Made by a program: the position numbers and the translations under genes. A stretch of DNA of 64,000 nucleotides from contig JAXRKP010000179.1 of the NCBI GenBank assembly GCA_037039925.1, positions 132,501-196,500 on the forward strand. The letters are read 5' to 3'. The notes beneath the pieces are model-generated. The model worked only from the letters and a program-made list of their open reading frames with translations, had not been told where the DNA came from and ran no database searches. This document shows, piece after piece, positions 54,769 through 64,000 of the stretch (position 1 is the stretch's first letter; each line of letters opens with the position of its first letter). This DNA is from Doris montereyensis. Lineage: Eukaryota; Mollusca; Gastropoda; Nudibranchia; Dorididae.

Positions 54769-56495
54769 ATTTAGTTGAAAAAGGACATCCCCCAGACTTA
54801 CTACTTCTTACAGTGATGAACTCACGTGCATGTAAACCTTTGAACTTACTTTGTCAACTGTTGTGAGCAGCTGAGTAATGCTATTTTGAAAACAAGGCTT
54901 TTTTAAATGATATATACAGTCTTTTTCTGCGGAATTACTCCAACCCTCATGTAATTGTATGTAATCAATATAAGACAAAAACTTTATTGTATTTCTTCCT
55001 GTATAATCAGGCAAAATTCTCACCTCAAAATATAGACACTTTTCTGTGACCATTTGTTATGCAGAAAGGTAGATTAGACATTGTTATTATTATTATTATT
55101 ATTGATAATTTTATATATGTTGAAGATGGATCAACGATTGTATAGTTAAATAATTTAGATACGGTGATGTTAACTGTTGGGAAAGGGGTTGGGGGAAGGA
55201 TCTTTAGTTCAGTTTCTCTCAGCAAATCTAAGCATTTGGGGTCAGAATGAAAAATACTATGAATGCCTTGTGCAAAGAATTATAGACTACAGGAAACGTG
55301 CCGCGTGCACTCTGATATTTTACTGCACGAAGGTACGGAATATTTGTTACAGTCTGATCTCTTGCCACTATTGCTTGTCAGCTTAGATTTATTGTTGTTT
55401 TTTTCTTTTTATTGAGAAGTAAAAATGTAGATATATTCTATTGATTTCTCAAATGTTTTATAACTCATTCCGGTTGATGGTTCATTGCCACTCAGAAGTT
55501 TGTTTCTCTGCAAGTTATAACAAAATTTATAACTTGTCTTCACACGGTGTGTTTTAAAAGATTTATATATCAACTTTTGCCTGATATTTTATGGGACCAA
55601 CATATTATGGAAATAAGTTTAACCATTATGTTTTATTTTTATAATATAAGACTTTATGGTAAAACAACTGTTTTTGCCTCATGTTTGTAAGTTTTATTTT
55701 GCAAAATGTCTTTCCCAAATACAAAATTTTGAACAATTTTTATTAGATATGCCATTTTTAGGGTTATGATGGATTTTTTCTTCTTTTTGAAGCAAATCAA
55801 CCATTTGTAATTTCATCATTTCTTCATTCGCTCTTTCTATTTGTGGGTTTTGTTTTTGTCTTGTCTTGTCTGTGAATTTCCAGAAAGAATGTATTGTAGA
55901 GTCTATGACTATCATTCCCTTGTAAACAATCATCTTCCTGTTGATGTCTAATGTAAATTTCTATGGGGGGGCATCGACATGTGAATTAATAATTGTCCTT
56001 AAGCTTTATTATTCAAAATTTTATGTGAAATATGGTCTTAACAATAATGAGCATTGCATTAATGCTATATATTTATTCCTATTTGCTGCTTATCGCCTTG
56101 AGCTAAATTGATCTTTTAGGTTGTATGATAGTCCCAAGTAGGGAAAATACGTAGCAACAGAATATAAAAAACTGCGATCTATGTATCTGAGATTTGCTTC
56201 TATCTTCTGTTATAAGAATTCTCAGGTTAACGATCTTGTAGTTTGAGAGATGTAAAGAGAAAAGGGAATTGACTAATTATTCTTATTGTATTGTTTTCTA
56301 CTTGTCCAGTACATCTTTGTTCATTTGTGTTCCCATTATTTTCTATTTGTCAAAGGGGTGAGTCAGAAATTGTTATACAGCATGGAAGAACCAGCTGAAA
56401 TTTAGTTCCAATGCTGATGTTTGATATTGTGTGGGGCATTTTCTTCTTGAAGTTTAAATTGTCTTCTGTGAAAAGAGCTTTGATTTGTTGAGTGT
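54769..56495. other. Downstream of ADAP, 3' UTR and intergenic
   Basis: No exons recognised. The start must include the ADAP 3' UTR, but no cleavage site could be chosen. An ATT repeat of about 20 bases lies near 55083. Confidence 0.4.
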
Positions 56496-56497
56496 TC

Positions 56498-56842
56498 ATA
56501 GCTGCCAACCAGTACGTAAAAAATGTATTTGGCATGGGTTTTTTTTTTTAATGTGAGTACATCAGTCGGTGTTTACCTTGAAAAGTGTGTACATGAGGGT
56601 TAAGCATAGTTTTCTTTAAAAGAAATCACACATTAACGGCAAGGACTCTGAGAAATTGGGGTGAAAGTTCAGAGAAGCCATTACACTGCTCTCTAGCCAG
56701 AAGAGGCTATCAACAATTTTTTATTTTATTTACAATTAGGTTAAATCATCAATGTATTTGGAATGTTTCGGCCCGTCATACAAGTTATGATTAGTTAAAG
56801 GGCTCGGGGTCTGTTTCTAAGTTGAAATGGTTGGTAGCTGTG
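56498..56842 (+). mobile_element. MITE family M1, copy 3
   Basis: Starts ATAGCTGCCAACCAGTACGT and ends GGTTGGTAGCTGTG, an inverted pair of about 14 bases. Interior words GTGTTTACCTTGAAAA, CATTAACGGCAAGGACTCTG and TTGGGGTGAAAGTTCAGAGA are shared with the copies at 18196, 26805 and 59839. Confidence 0.85.
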
Positions 56843-58855
56843 CGTTTTGATTTTTTTACTTTGGTGTGTGACGAGAGTAGCTCTATCTTCTTAAAGTCTT
56901 CATGGTCTACAGATGAGTGTCACTTTATTCAAAGTTTTATATATGGAGCAACAAACGCTCAGTGCCTTTATTTGTGTGCATGTGAGGTGAGGTAGTTAAA
57001 GCGCCCAGTTCTTGCAAAAGTGCGTGTCTCTGATTTTTTTTGTGTAGTAATAACATTTTTAAGAACAATGTTCAACTTAAGAAAAGTGCATAAACTAGAA
57101 AGTCTTTTTATAAAAGAAACAATATGAGAATAGGGATTTTCTTGGTAGTTGGGGTTGGGTTTTTTTTTTCTCAATTCTGCTGAGATTTGGTTTTTAAATA
57201 GTTCTATGCTATTGATATGCCTTTGAGGTATTCGGGTTTTTTCTCTGGTAAACCTAGCTTCACTGGAGTACCTCTAATTCTGAGGCACTTGATGTTTTTC
57301 AATCAGAAATGCTTCCATGTAAGCGTGCTTTGGTAGTTAAATGCATATATATATATACATTTCGATGACTACAAATGACTGACATTGTGTGTTTATATGT
57401 ATGTATGTATGTATATTCTATGATTATCAGTACAATCCTTTTTATTTGAAATGTTGCAAATATACTTCTGTGTGTATTTAAAAATACTGGCTTGTTGACT
57501 ATTTTGATAACAACCTTTGTTTTTGTCTTAAGCCCATTTATATGTATATCACAGTACATGCTATCACTAACAACAGTATGAAGCATGACAGGTTAAATAC
57601 CATTTGAGATGATGCTATTGTATTATACACATTTTTTATTATAGTCAGCTTCTTTGTCAAAGAGTATTAATTCTATTCTGACTGCTTCTATGTTCTATGA
57701 GCAGTAGAACATGTTACTGCACGAATAGCTATTACATATGAACCCGCATCAATTATTGACTCAAGCATCATGCTTTTCTACCATTGAGCGAGTGAATGAG
57801 ATCAAAACTTGTAAAGAATAAATATGATTCTGTTTCGTGTGATTTATCACTTCATAGAAATAACCTTTTTGAATATGTCTGAGTGATTTATATTAGATAT
57901 ATCTCTCTTTTTATATATATATATATATATATAATATACATACATACACTTGTGAAATTTCTTAAAATATATTATTTGACCTACGCATCATGATTCAAAA
58001 GAAGGATGGACTCTCTTTTGGGTTGGGGGGGGGCTGTTTTAATTTTTCAGATGGGAGTTAATGGGGGTTCAAATAATTGTATTATGCCAGAGCTTTATTA
58101 TAGCTTTTAGTGCCTTTTCACTCTTGTGTTCTTTTATTTACTTACATTTTCGTCAATTTATGCTTTTTAGTCATTCTTTCGACAATTTCATGAATGTGGC
58201 AATGCTCTCTCTCTCTCTGTCTCTGTCTCTGTCTATCGTGAACTTTTTAAGGAGTGTATTCCTCTTTAATTTTAAGAAAGGAATTTTAACATTAATGTTG
58301 AAACAATTTTTATCTGTAAGTAGGTATAGATTTTATTTAAGGTGTTTTGTGACTGTTTTTCAGTCTCGTTTTAATGTTACATATTATTATGTGTGCAATC
58401 TATCATCTTACAAAAGAGTTGCATGATTCAATCTGTCCCGTGTTTCAATTGGTTGTTGTAATCTAAACACAGACTCATTTACTTTTTTGAACAAATCTAT
58501 TTTTTCAATGCTTTATAAATAGAGTGACTATCTTATTTCAACAAGGTGCAATACATACTACAAATTTTGCCTTTTTGCAAACATCACCTGTTATTTTTGC
58601 TACGCATGATTCATTTTCTTTTAAGCATTTTTTTTTTTTTTAATTTTTTTAAATTCTTCTGTGTGTTGTTTTTTTTTTTAGAGAGAAAGATGTACTATGA
58701 ATAATTTGCTTCTCTGATTCTTTCAGATACCATCTCTCTTTCAGTATGTTTATCTTTCTGTCTGTTTAACTATCTCTGACTTTCTCTTCTAATTTTTTCT
58801 CTTTCACCTCTGTTTGTTTGTCTGTACTATCTGTCTCTCTGTCTCAGACACACAC
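56843..58855. other. Intergenic, simple repeats only
   Basis: TA/TATG patches at about 57345-57415 and 57915-57950, a run of nine G near 58026, and CT-rich sequence at 58205-58235. No gene or named element recognised. Confidence 0.4.
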
Positions 58856-58858
58856 TCT

Positions 58859-58860
58859 CC

Positions 58861-58937
<77 letters not shown>

Positions 58938-58975
58938 CCCTCTCCCTCTCCCTCTCTCTCCCTCTCTCTTTTCCC
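58859..58975. repeat. (CT)n microsatellite
   Basis: About 75 bases of CT repeat followed by CCCTCT-rich sequence. Open frames of Leu-Ser or Glu-Arg repeats across it are not genes. Confidence 0.95.
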
Positions 58976-59264
58976 ACCCTTTCCCACACTATCTCCACTC
59001 TCTCTCTTTCTATTATTCCTTTTTACAGCATGAATAGTATTAAATCCATAACTGTTATCATTTTCCCCTACAGCTTTACACATACTGTTGAATGTGAAAT
59101 GAAAAGTTCAAACATTGTTACATGTAGTTGCTCTTTAATACCATCTTTAAAGAAATTATGTTTTTCAAGCTTATGTTATACACATTCCTCTGAATACATT
59201 CATTTATGAGGTGGTGTGTTATGGCTTTGGCATTCAGTGTTACCCACTGCTTTATTTTGCTGTG

Positions 59265-59410
59265 TCAATAAGAGTGTGGCTACTGGTAGGTATTATTTCT
59301 TTCCTTTCCCTCTTACAAGTATCTTTCATCTTGCTGTTACATCTGAGATCACCACACACGGTGGGTGGGGTACATTTCAATGAAACACAAACACGTATTG
59401 GTAAGGAAAC
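59265..59410 (+). repeat. Dispersed repeat R3 copy
   Basis: CTTTCATCTTGCTGTTACAT, CTGAGATCACCACACACGGT and CATTTCAATGAAACACAAAC match the other R3 copies at 18290, 29080 and 33035. Confidence 0.65.
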
Positions 59411-59637
59411 CTTGAAATGAGTAGTTCCTGTAATTGTGAGACTTGTTGCTCAACTTGGAAAAATACCCTCAATAAGGATGTTATTTTTTTTAGAGAAAAA
59501 TGTTTTAGCTCTGATGTAAGCAGAATTGTGCCAAGGATATAAGAAAATCATTGCTTTAATTAATGCATGTGTCCCTTCTCTGTCTCCCTTGATTGGTTTT
59601 ACACATGTCTCTGATGCCACTACAGCTATTAGTTTAC

Positions 59638-59646
59638 TCTCGCTTG

Positions 59647-59720
<74 letters not shown>

Positions 59721-59766
59721 CCCTCCTCTCCTCTCCCTCCCTCCCTCCCTCCCTCCCTCCCTCCCT

Positions 59767-59814
<48 letters not shown>

Positions 59815-59838
59815 TTTATATATATATATATATATATG
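59638..59838. repeat. Compound microsatellite (TC)n-(CCCT)n-(CT)n-(TA)n
   Basis: About 75 bases of TC, then CTCC-type units with nine or ten CCCT (59732-59772), then CT, then a TA run that reaches the next MITE. Confidence 0.95.
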
Positions 59839-60163
59839 CATAGCTGCCAACCAGTGCGTAATATAGTACATATGTTGGCTTAAAGTAAGCAAGTCTGTAT
59901 TTACCTTGAATAGTGTATATATGAAGAAACCCGTAGTTAACGGCAGATACTCGGATGAAATTGAGATGAATTCTGAGTTTGCAAGACTACTGTCGGACTT
60001 TGCCAGAAAGGCCAGTAGCAATCAGCCAGGCTTTTTGTTATTTACTCCAAGGGGGATAATTCAAGTTAGATTATCATTGTTTTCTGGAATATTACAGGCA
60101 GTCGTGCAAATTTAAGTAGTCTGCATGATCAGTATTTTTTTTTGGATTTGAAAAGGTTGGCAG
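59839..60163 (+). mobile_element. MITE family M1, copy 4
   Basis: Starts CATAGCTGCCAACCAGTGCG directly after a TA repeat and ends AAGGTTGGCAG. Interior TGTATTTACCTTGAA, GTTAACGGCAGATACTCGG and TTTTCTGGAATATTACAGGC match copy 1 closely. The open frame at 59906-60115 lies inside it and is not conserved between copies. Confidence 0.85.
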
Positions 60164-61225
60164 GTTTACGTATGTTATATATATATATATTTCTCTCTCA
60201 TCTCTGTTATTCTGTTTCTGATTTCATCCTCTCGTATCTTCTTGCTGCTTACATTTTAATCGTTTCCTTATATACTTTAAATTACAGAGAAGAATGGAGA
60301 TTCATAATCGCTAATGCCTGCCTCAGACTCTCTGTCTGCACATGAGAACAAAGATACGTTTAGATACATGTGAACATACCATGTTTGTAAATATTCTGAT
60401 GGAAAAGAAGAATAAAAGACTCCTGTTTGTACTCATGAGCAACATGTTGCATTTTATTTTAACAAGTGAACTGGGTTAAAATTATATTTATAATTATATG
60501 TTTTACATTTACAGTATCTTCCGCCATTGGTAATTGTGTCTTGTCTTCATTACCATTTTCCTTATAAATAGATATGAGAATGAGAGGCAGGAGACTCGCT
60601 GTAGAATTGTTCATGAAGAGTTGGTTGTAAATAAATTTGAAAATGAAGTAACAGTTTTGTTTGAGTTTTTCCGTGTTATGTGTTGTTGTTTTTATCAAAC
60701 TTTTCCTCCATTTTTGTTGTAGTAATCGTTGAGGGTGTGTTCACTCACCAGGGCTGAGTTCACATGGAGAAATAAAATCTGCTGCTGTCTCCCCCCCCCT
60801 AACCCCCCCCCCAGTATGTCTCCCCACCCCCTTTTTTCCCCTTTTTAATCATAATCAGTAAATTTTACTGATATTTCGATTGTGTAAAAAAAGTGAAGGG
60901 CAATGGGAAATTCCAATGAAACTCAAATTTTCTGCTGTAAATTAATAAATAAGAAGTAAAATAATTTCTGATCACCGCATGGGGGACGGGGAATTCTCTA
61001 ACAAACATTTTCTACTTAATTTCTGAACACCCGGTATGGAATACTAATAGCATTGCTCTACATTAAGTCAAAATAGAGAAGTACATCTGCTGAAATAATA
61101 AATAAGTAATTAAAATAGCCTTCATACTTATTGTAGTCTGTTTTACAGTACAGTAGTGTTCGCCTAATATCCCACCCTTTGTCTATTCTTTGTACCTTAC
61201 GGCCTGACACCTAGTTCTATCTTAT
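60164..61225. other. Intergenic, nothing firmly recognised
   Basis: A TA patch follows the MITE. C-rich runs lie near 60790-60835. AATAAA words occur near 60411 and 60769. No supported exon. Confidence 0.4.
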
Positions 61226-61227
61226 TG

Positions 61228-61325
61228 GACTCGACCAAGGTTTGTTGATGACGTGAAGACATCATTTCTCTCAAATATGATTGGCTGATCAATCAGAAGC
61301 TAATTTTAAGCTTTACTTGAGCCAG
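61228..61325. repeat. Dispersed repeat R5, copy 2
   Basis: GGACTCGACCAAGGTTTGTT, TTTCTCTCAAATATGATTGG and CTTTACTTGAGCCA correspond to 19505-19645. Confidence 0.5.
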
Positions 61326-61395
61326 TTTGTTTGGGGTTTTTTTGTTGGGGGTGGGGGGACAAACATCGTCATTTCCTTCACCACTAGTAGTAGTA

Positions 61396-61556
61396 GGAGT
61401 ATGAAGGTAATGACATAAGTTACTATGAAAGCCCCATAGGAACAAAGCCGAGACAAATACAAGGAATAGACAGAAACAAATCCTGGTCACCATGGGTGTC
61501 GGGGGCGACCTCTGCATCGGCACGCATCACATCTTATGTCATTACCTTCATTTCCG
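61396..61556 (-). mobile_element. Foldback tRNA-SINE, short copy
   Basis: Ends GAAGGTAATGACATAAG and CTTATGTCATTACCTTC are perfect inverted repeats. Inside, CCATAGGAACAAAGCCGAGA and CAAGGAATAGACAGAAA match 16790-16850. The B-box region (GGTGTCGGGGGCGACCTCTG) is degenerate and the A-box half is missing. Confidence 0.75.
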
Positions 61557-61589
61557 ACATGCGCCTTGCCTCTTTATTTGTCTTTATCT

Positions 61590-61722
61590 ATAGTAGTGGT
61601 AGTAGTAGTAGCAGTAGTTGTAGTATTCGGCCTAATAGTAGAAGTATTAACAGTAGTTGTAGTAGTAGCAATAGAAGTCATAGTAGTGGTAAGAGTAGTA
61701 CGTAGTAGTAGTAGTAGCAAAT
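61590..61722. repeat. Imperfect (AGT)n / (TAG)n repeat
   Basis: TAGTAG-type units with many substitutions; gives spurious Ser- or Val-rich open frames. Confidence 0.85.
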
Positions 61723-62920
61723 ATAGTATACAGACACAGATAACCTACTTGTGTAGTCTCAAGGGTAAGAAGTTAGATTAGGGTGACACAAATTTGTAAA
61801 GATGGGGCACCTTCGGTTGTGAGATGATTAAAAAGCTTTTAATTTCACGTTTCCAATCAAATTTGATGATAGTAAAATCGCCATTTCCATTTACGTTGTA
61901 TCATGACTGAAATACTCGCATTGAGGCATGCCTATGCAAAGCCTAAACAACACAGTGATAATAGGTGATCTGGTCAGAGCAGACTAGGAAGTACATAATT
62001 ACGTACGTATTAATAACAAATATGTATTGTTGGATGAGATGCTCACCGATATCGTCATAATCATACAAAGCAAAGGACAATAGCAGAAAGTAAGAAGATT
62101 ACAATTTAAAATTTCAACAAAAACAACAGGTTTCGCTCAAAACACATCAGGCAACAGAACTAGATAGTAACAGTAGTAACCGCGACCGATCATTCAAAAT
62201 GAAAGTGAAAATTAACCAAGAGAAGACTAAAATGGGAAAGCACGATACTGGATGGAACGTCTTTGAGATTGACAAGAAGAAAACAAAATAAACCACAAAA
62301 TAACAACCCAAGAATACAACGAGAATGACAATAAGAAACAAAAACCCAATTAAAAAATGAGGTTGACAAAAGGAAAACAAACATACACAAAACACACAAA
62401 AAAAAACAAAAACAAAACAAACGACGCCATAAACAAGCAAAATACCAAAAATAAAAACGATAAGATACTTCATGATTAGACGTAAAACCAGATAAAACAT
62501 GATAGAAAGAAAGGTACATGGGGTTAGAGTGAGCTCGAGCATAATGTATCAATATTACCATATTTGTTATGATAGGCCTCTGTGTAGGCATATCATTTAA
62601 ATACTTTCTCTAAAAACAGGTCATTGTTATGGCATGACTTGCAATTAAGGAAGTGCTGTAAGAGGAACTCAAGTCAGATAGTGTTTAATTTCTAGGGCAG
62701 CGAATAATAAGTTAAAACACAATCGTTTATAAGTGCATGGATCATCATGATTCCATTGTATTCATGCTGGTCACATGTGACTTGGAATCCCACTTGTATC
62801 AAATGACTGTAGACTGGTATGATGGTAAATCTAAATATACATCATGTAGTGTTATTTTAACGATTGTGGTTTTCCGGTAGGCCTACAAGAATTAGAATTA
62901 ATAGCGGAGGAACAACACCA
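61723..62920. other. Intergenic, A-rich
   Basis: 62280-62460 is strikingly A/C-rich on the + strand (AAAACAAAAACAAAACAAAC type). No gene or element recognised. Confidence 0.4.
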
Positions 62921-62925
62921 TGTAC

Positions 62926-62960
62926 ATGTATGTATGTATGTATGTATGTATGTATGTGTG
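62926..62960. repeat. (TATG)n microsatellite
   Basis: About eight TATG units, followed by TG-rich sequence to about 63035. Confidence 0.95.
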
Positions 62961-63665
62961 TATGTGGCTGTGTGAGGTGTGTGTTTGTGTATATATATGG
63001 GCACGCATGTGTGTGAGATGTATGTGTGTGTGTATAAATTCATACATTTCTGATTTCATTTCCCTCTAGTTGAAGAAACAGAGCAGGAGAAAGGTTAAAA
63101 CTTAAACAAGAGTAAAATTTGATATACATGTACATAAAGGTGTACATTTGATTTCATCCTTGCGTTTGTGAAACGCATACTACATGTATTCAATTCTATT
63201 GGCAATTTAAATGTAATACAATTAAACTATATATCTATCTATTGAATGTAGATTGTTGAAATTGGTATATTTCAATTCCATTTTTGTTATATACAATAAA
63301 AGTAAGTGAAACTTAATATGTTGTGATAGTAAGGCAAGACTACATAAGAGATTCAAATCTGGAACAAACCTGCCACTGGAATTTTACAACTTTAACCAAA
63401 GAGAGATAACTACTTCTTGACTAATTTTCAATAATCTGCGAGAGTTAACGGAAATGTCAAGTCTTTGTTGTCATTTCCTTGTTCTGACAGACTCTCGAGC
63501 TGCATCAAAGAATCGAAGAGAGAGCATAATCCAGCCCTATTTTTCTCAACATTTCCATCAACTGTACCCCGATTCTCGTCATTTTATGGGTGCCTCTTGT
63601 ACTAAAATGAAGCTAATGAATAGGTAACGGGCCATTTAAGGCAGGACGCTGCCTTTCATGAGAAG

Positions 63666-63761
63666 ATGCCGTCAAAAAGACGATACAGGTCTCGTCGAGA
63701 TCGAACCGAAGTCAGCTGCTGCATCAAGTATTTAATGTTTGGATTTAATGTACTCTTCTGG
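63666..63761 (+). CDS. Tetraspanin (TSPAN5/14/17-like), first coding exon
   Basis: Tetraspanins of the C8 group escort the protease ADAM10 to the cell surface (established for the vertebrate members). The exon encodes 32 residues: MPSKRRYRSRRDRTEVSCC, then IKYLMFGFNVLFW, with a GTGAGT donor in phase 0. EVSCCIKYxxFGFNVxFW is the signature start of TSPAN5/14/17, covering the juxtamembrane cysteines (palmitoylation sites in the family) and the first part of transmembrane segment 1. The basic N-terminus is longer than in vertebrates. The start context AGAAG-ATG-C has a purine at -3. The remaining exons lie beyond the window. Confidence 0.88.
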
Positions 63762-64000
63762 GTGAGTAGATAATATAGAACTTAGATCTTTCCCTTCTTT
63801 CAAATAAGGTAACGATAGATTATGTTGGTTTTTATATTTTCCTTGATGCAGGCTGGCTTTTTGGCTGACGTAATTTCACTCAACTCGTGTTTTGAGAGTA
63901 CAATGATCAAAGACTGGTAAAATATTTAAATTCTCAGGTTTATAAGGTCGTAATCAACGAATTTTAAAATAATATTAGACAAAGGTGTGAATATTTGATG

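Noticed and set aside
58804..59883. Ser-Leu and Arg-Glu repeat open frames
   Set aside because: Translation of CT/GA microsatellites.
60270..60420. Alternative last exon for ADAP (EEWRFIIANACLRLSVCT followed by AATAAA)
   Set aside because: Very short, no similarity to ADAP C-termini, and the exon at 54713 already ends the protein as expected.
62147..62591. 131- and 133-codon minus-strand frames rich in Phe and Cys
   Set aside because: They are overlapping frames in an A/C-rich low-complexity stretch, with no splice support or family resemblance.

Overview
Kind of sequence: this is animal nuclear DNA, AT-rich, with small coding exons separated by introns of 0.2-7 kb and a heavy load of transposable elements. 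No bacterial-style operons, rRNA genes or CRISPR arrays are visible. The gene content (CCZ1, an ADAP/centaurin-alpha gene, a C8-type tetraspanin) fits a bilaterian. The mixture of LINEs, tRNA-derived SINEs and the many AGATCTAGATCT words suggests a lophotrochozoan, most likely a gastropod mollusc. The species cannot be fixed from this window. Layout: 1-5.4 kb holds one copy of a ~1 kb dispersed repeat and simple repeats. 5.4-24.7 kb is CCZ1 on the + strand; eleven exons were read out by splice phase and protein similarity, and only the first coding exon (about 40 residues) was not found. Its introns contain a LINE fragment, a nearly complete LINE flanked by a 13-bp target duplication (12.7-15.7 kb), a foldback tRNA-SINE, MITEs and a pogo-like element with TA duplications. 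24.7-40.4 kb is intergenic: SINEs, a CR1-like LINE, a second copy of the main LINE, a recent 189-bp-period tandem duplication, and one unidentified candidate terminal exon near 29.8 kb. 40.4-54.8 kb is an ADAP gene (ArfGAP plus two PH domains, + strand) in nine exons. Four single-base losses break its reading frame; splice sites and intron phases remain intact. Its first intron holds a third LINE copy and a patchwork near-duplication. 54.8-63.6 kb is repeats and microsatellites. At 63.67 kb the first coding exon of a tetraspanin similar to TSPAN5/14/17 begins and runs out of the window. How the genes relate: CCZ1 acts with MON1 as the Rab7 exchange factor on endosomes, ADAP proteins are Arf6 GAPs that bind phosphoinositides, and C8 tetraspanins traffic ADAM10. 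All three touch membrane traffic, but nothing in the sequence shows co-regulation; they are separate genes on the same strand. No previously undescribed multi-gene system was found. The most useful observations are the four ADAP frameshifts, the LINE family with a variable-number 5' tandem repeat, the tRNA-bearing foldback elements, and the interleaved duplication at 41.6-44.5 kb, which may be an assembly problem.
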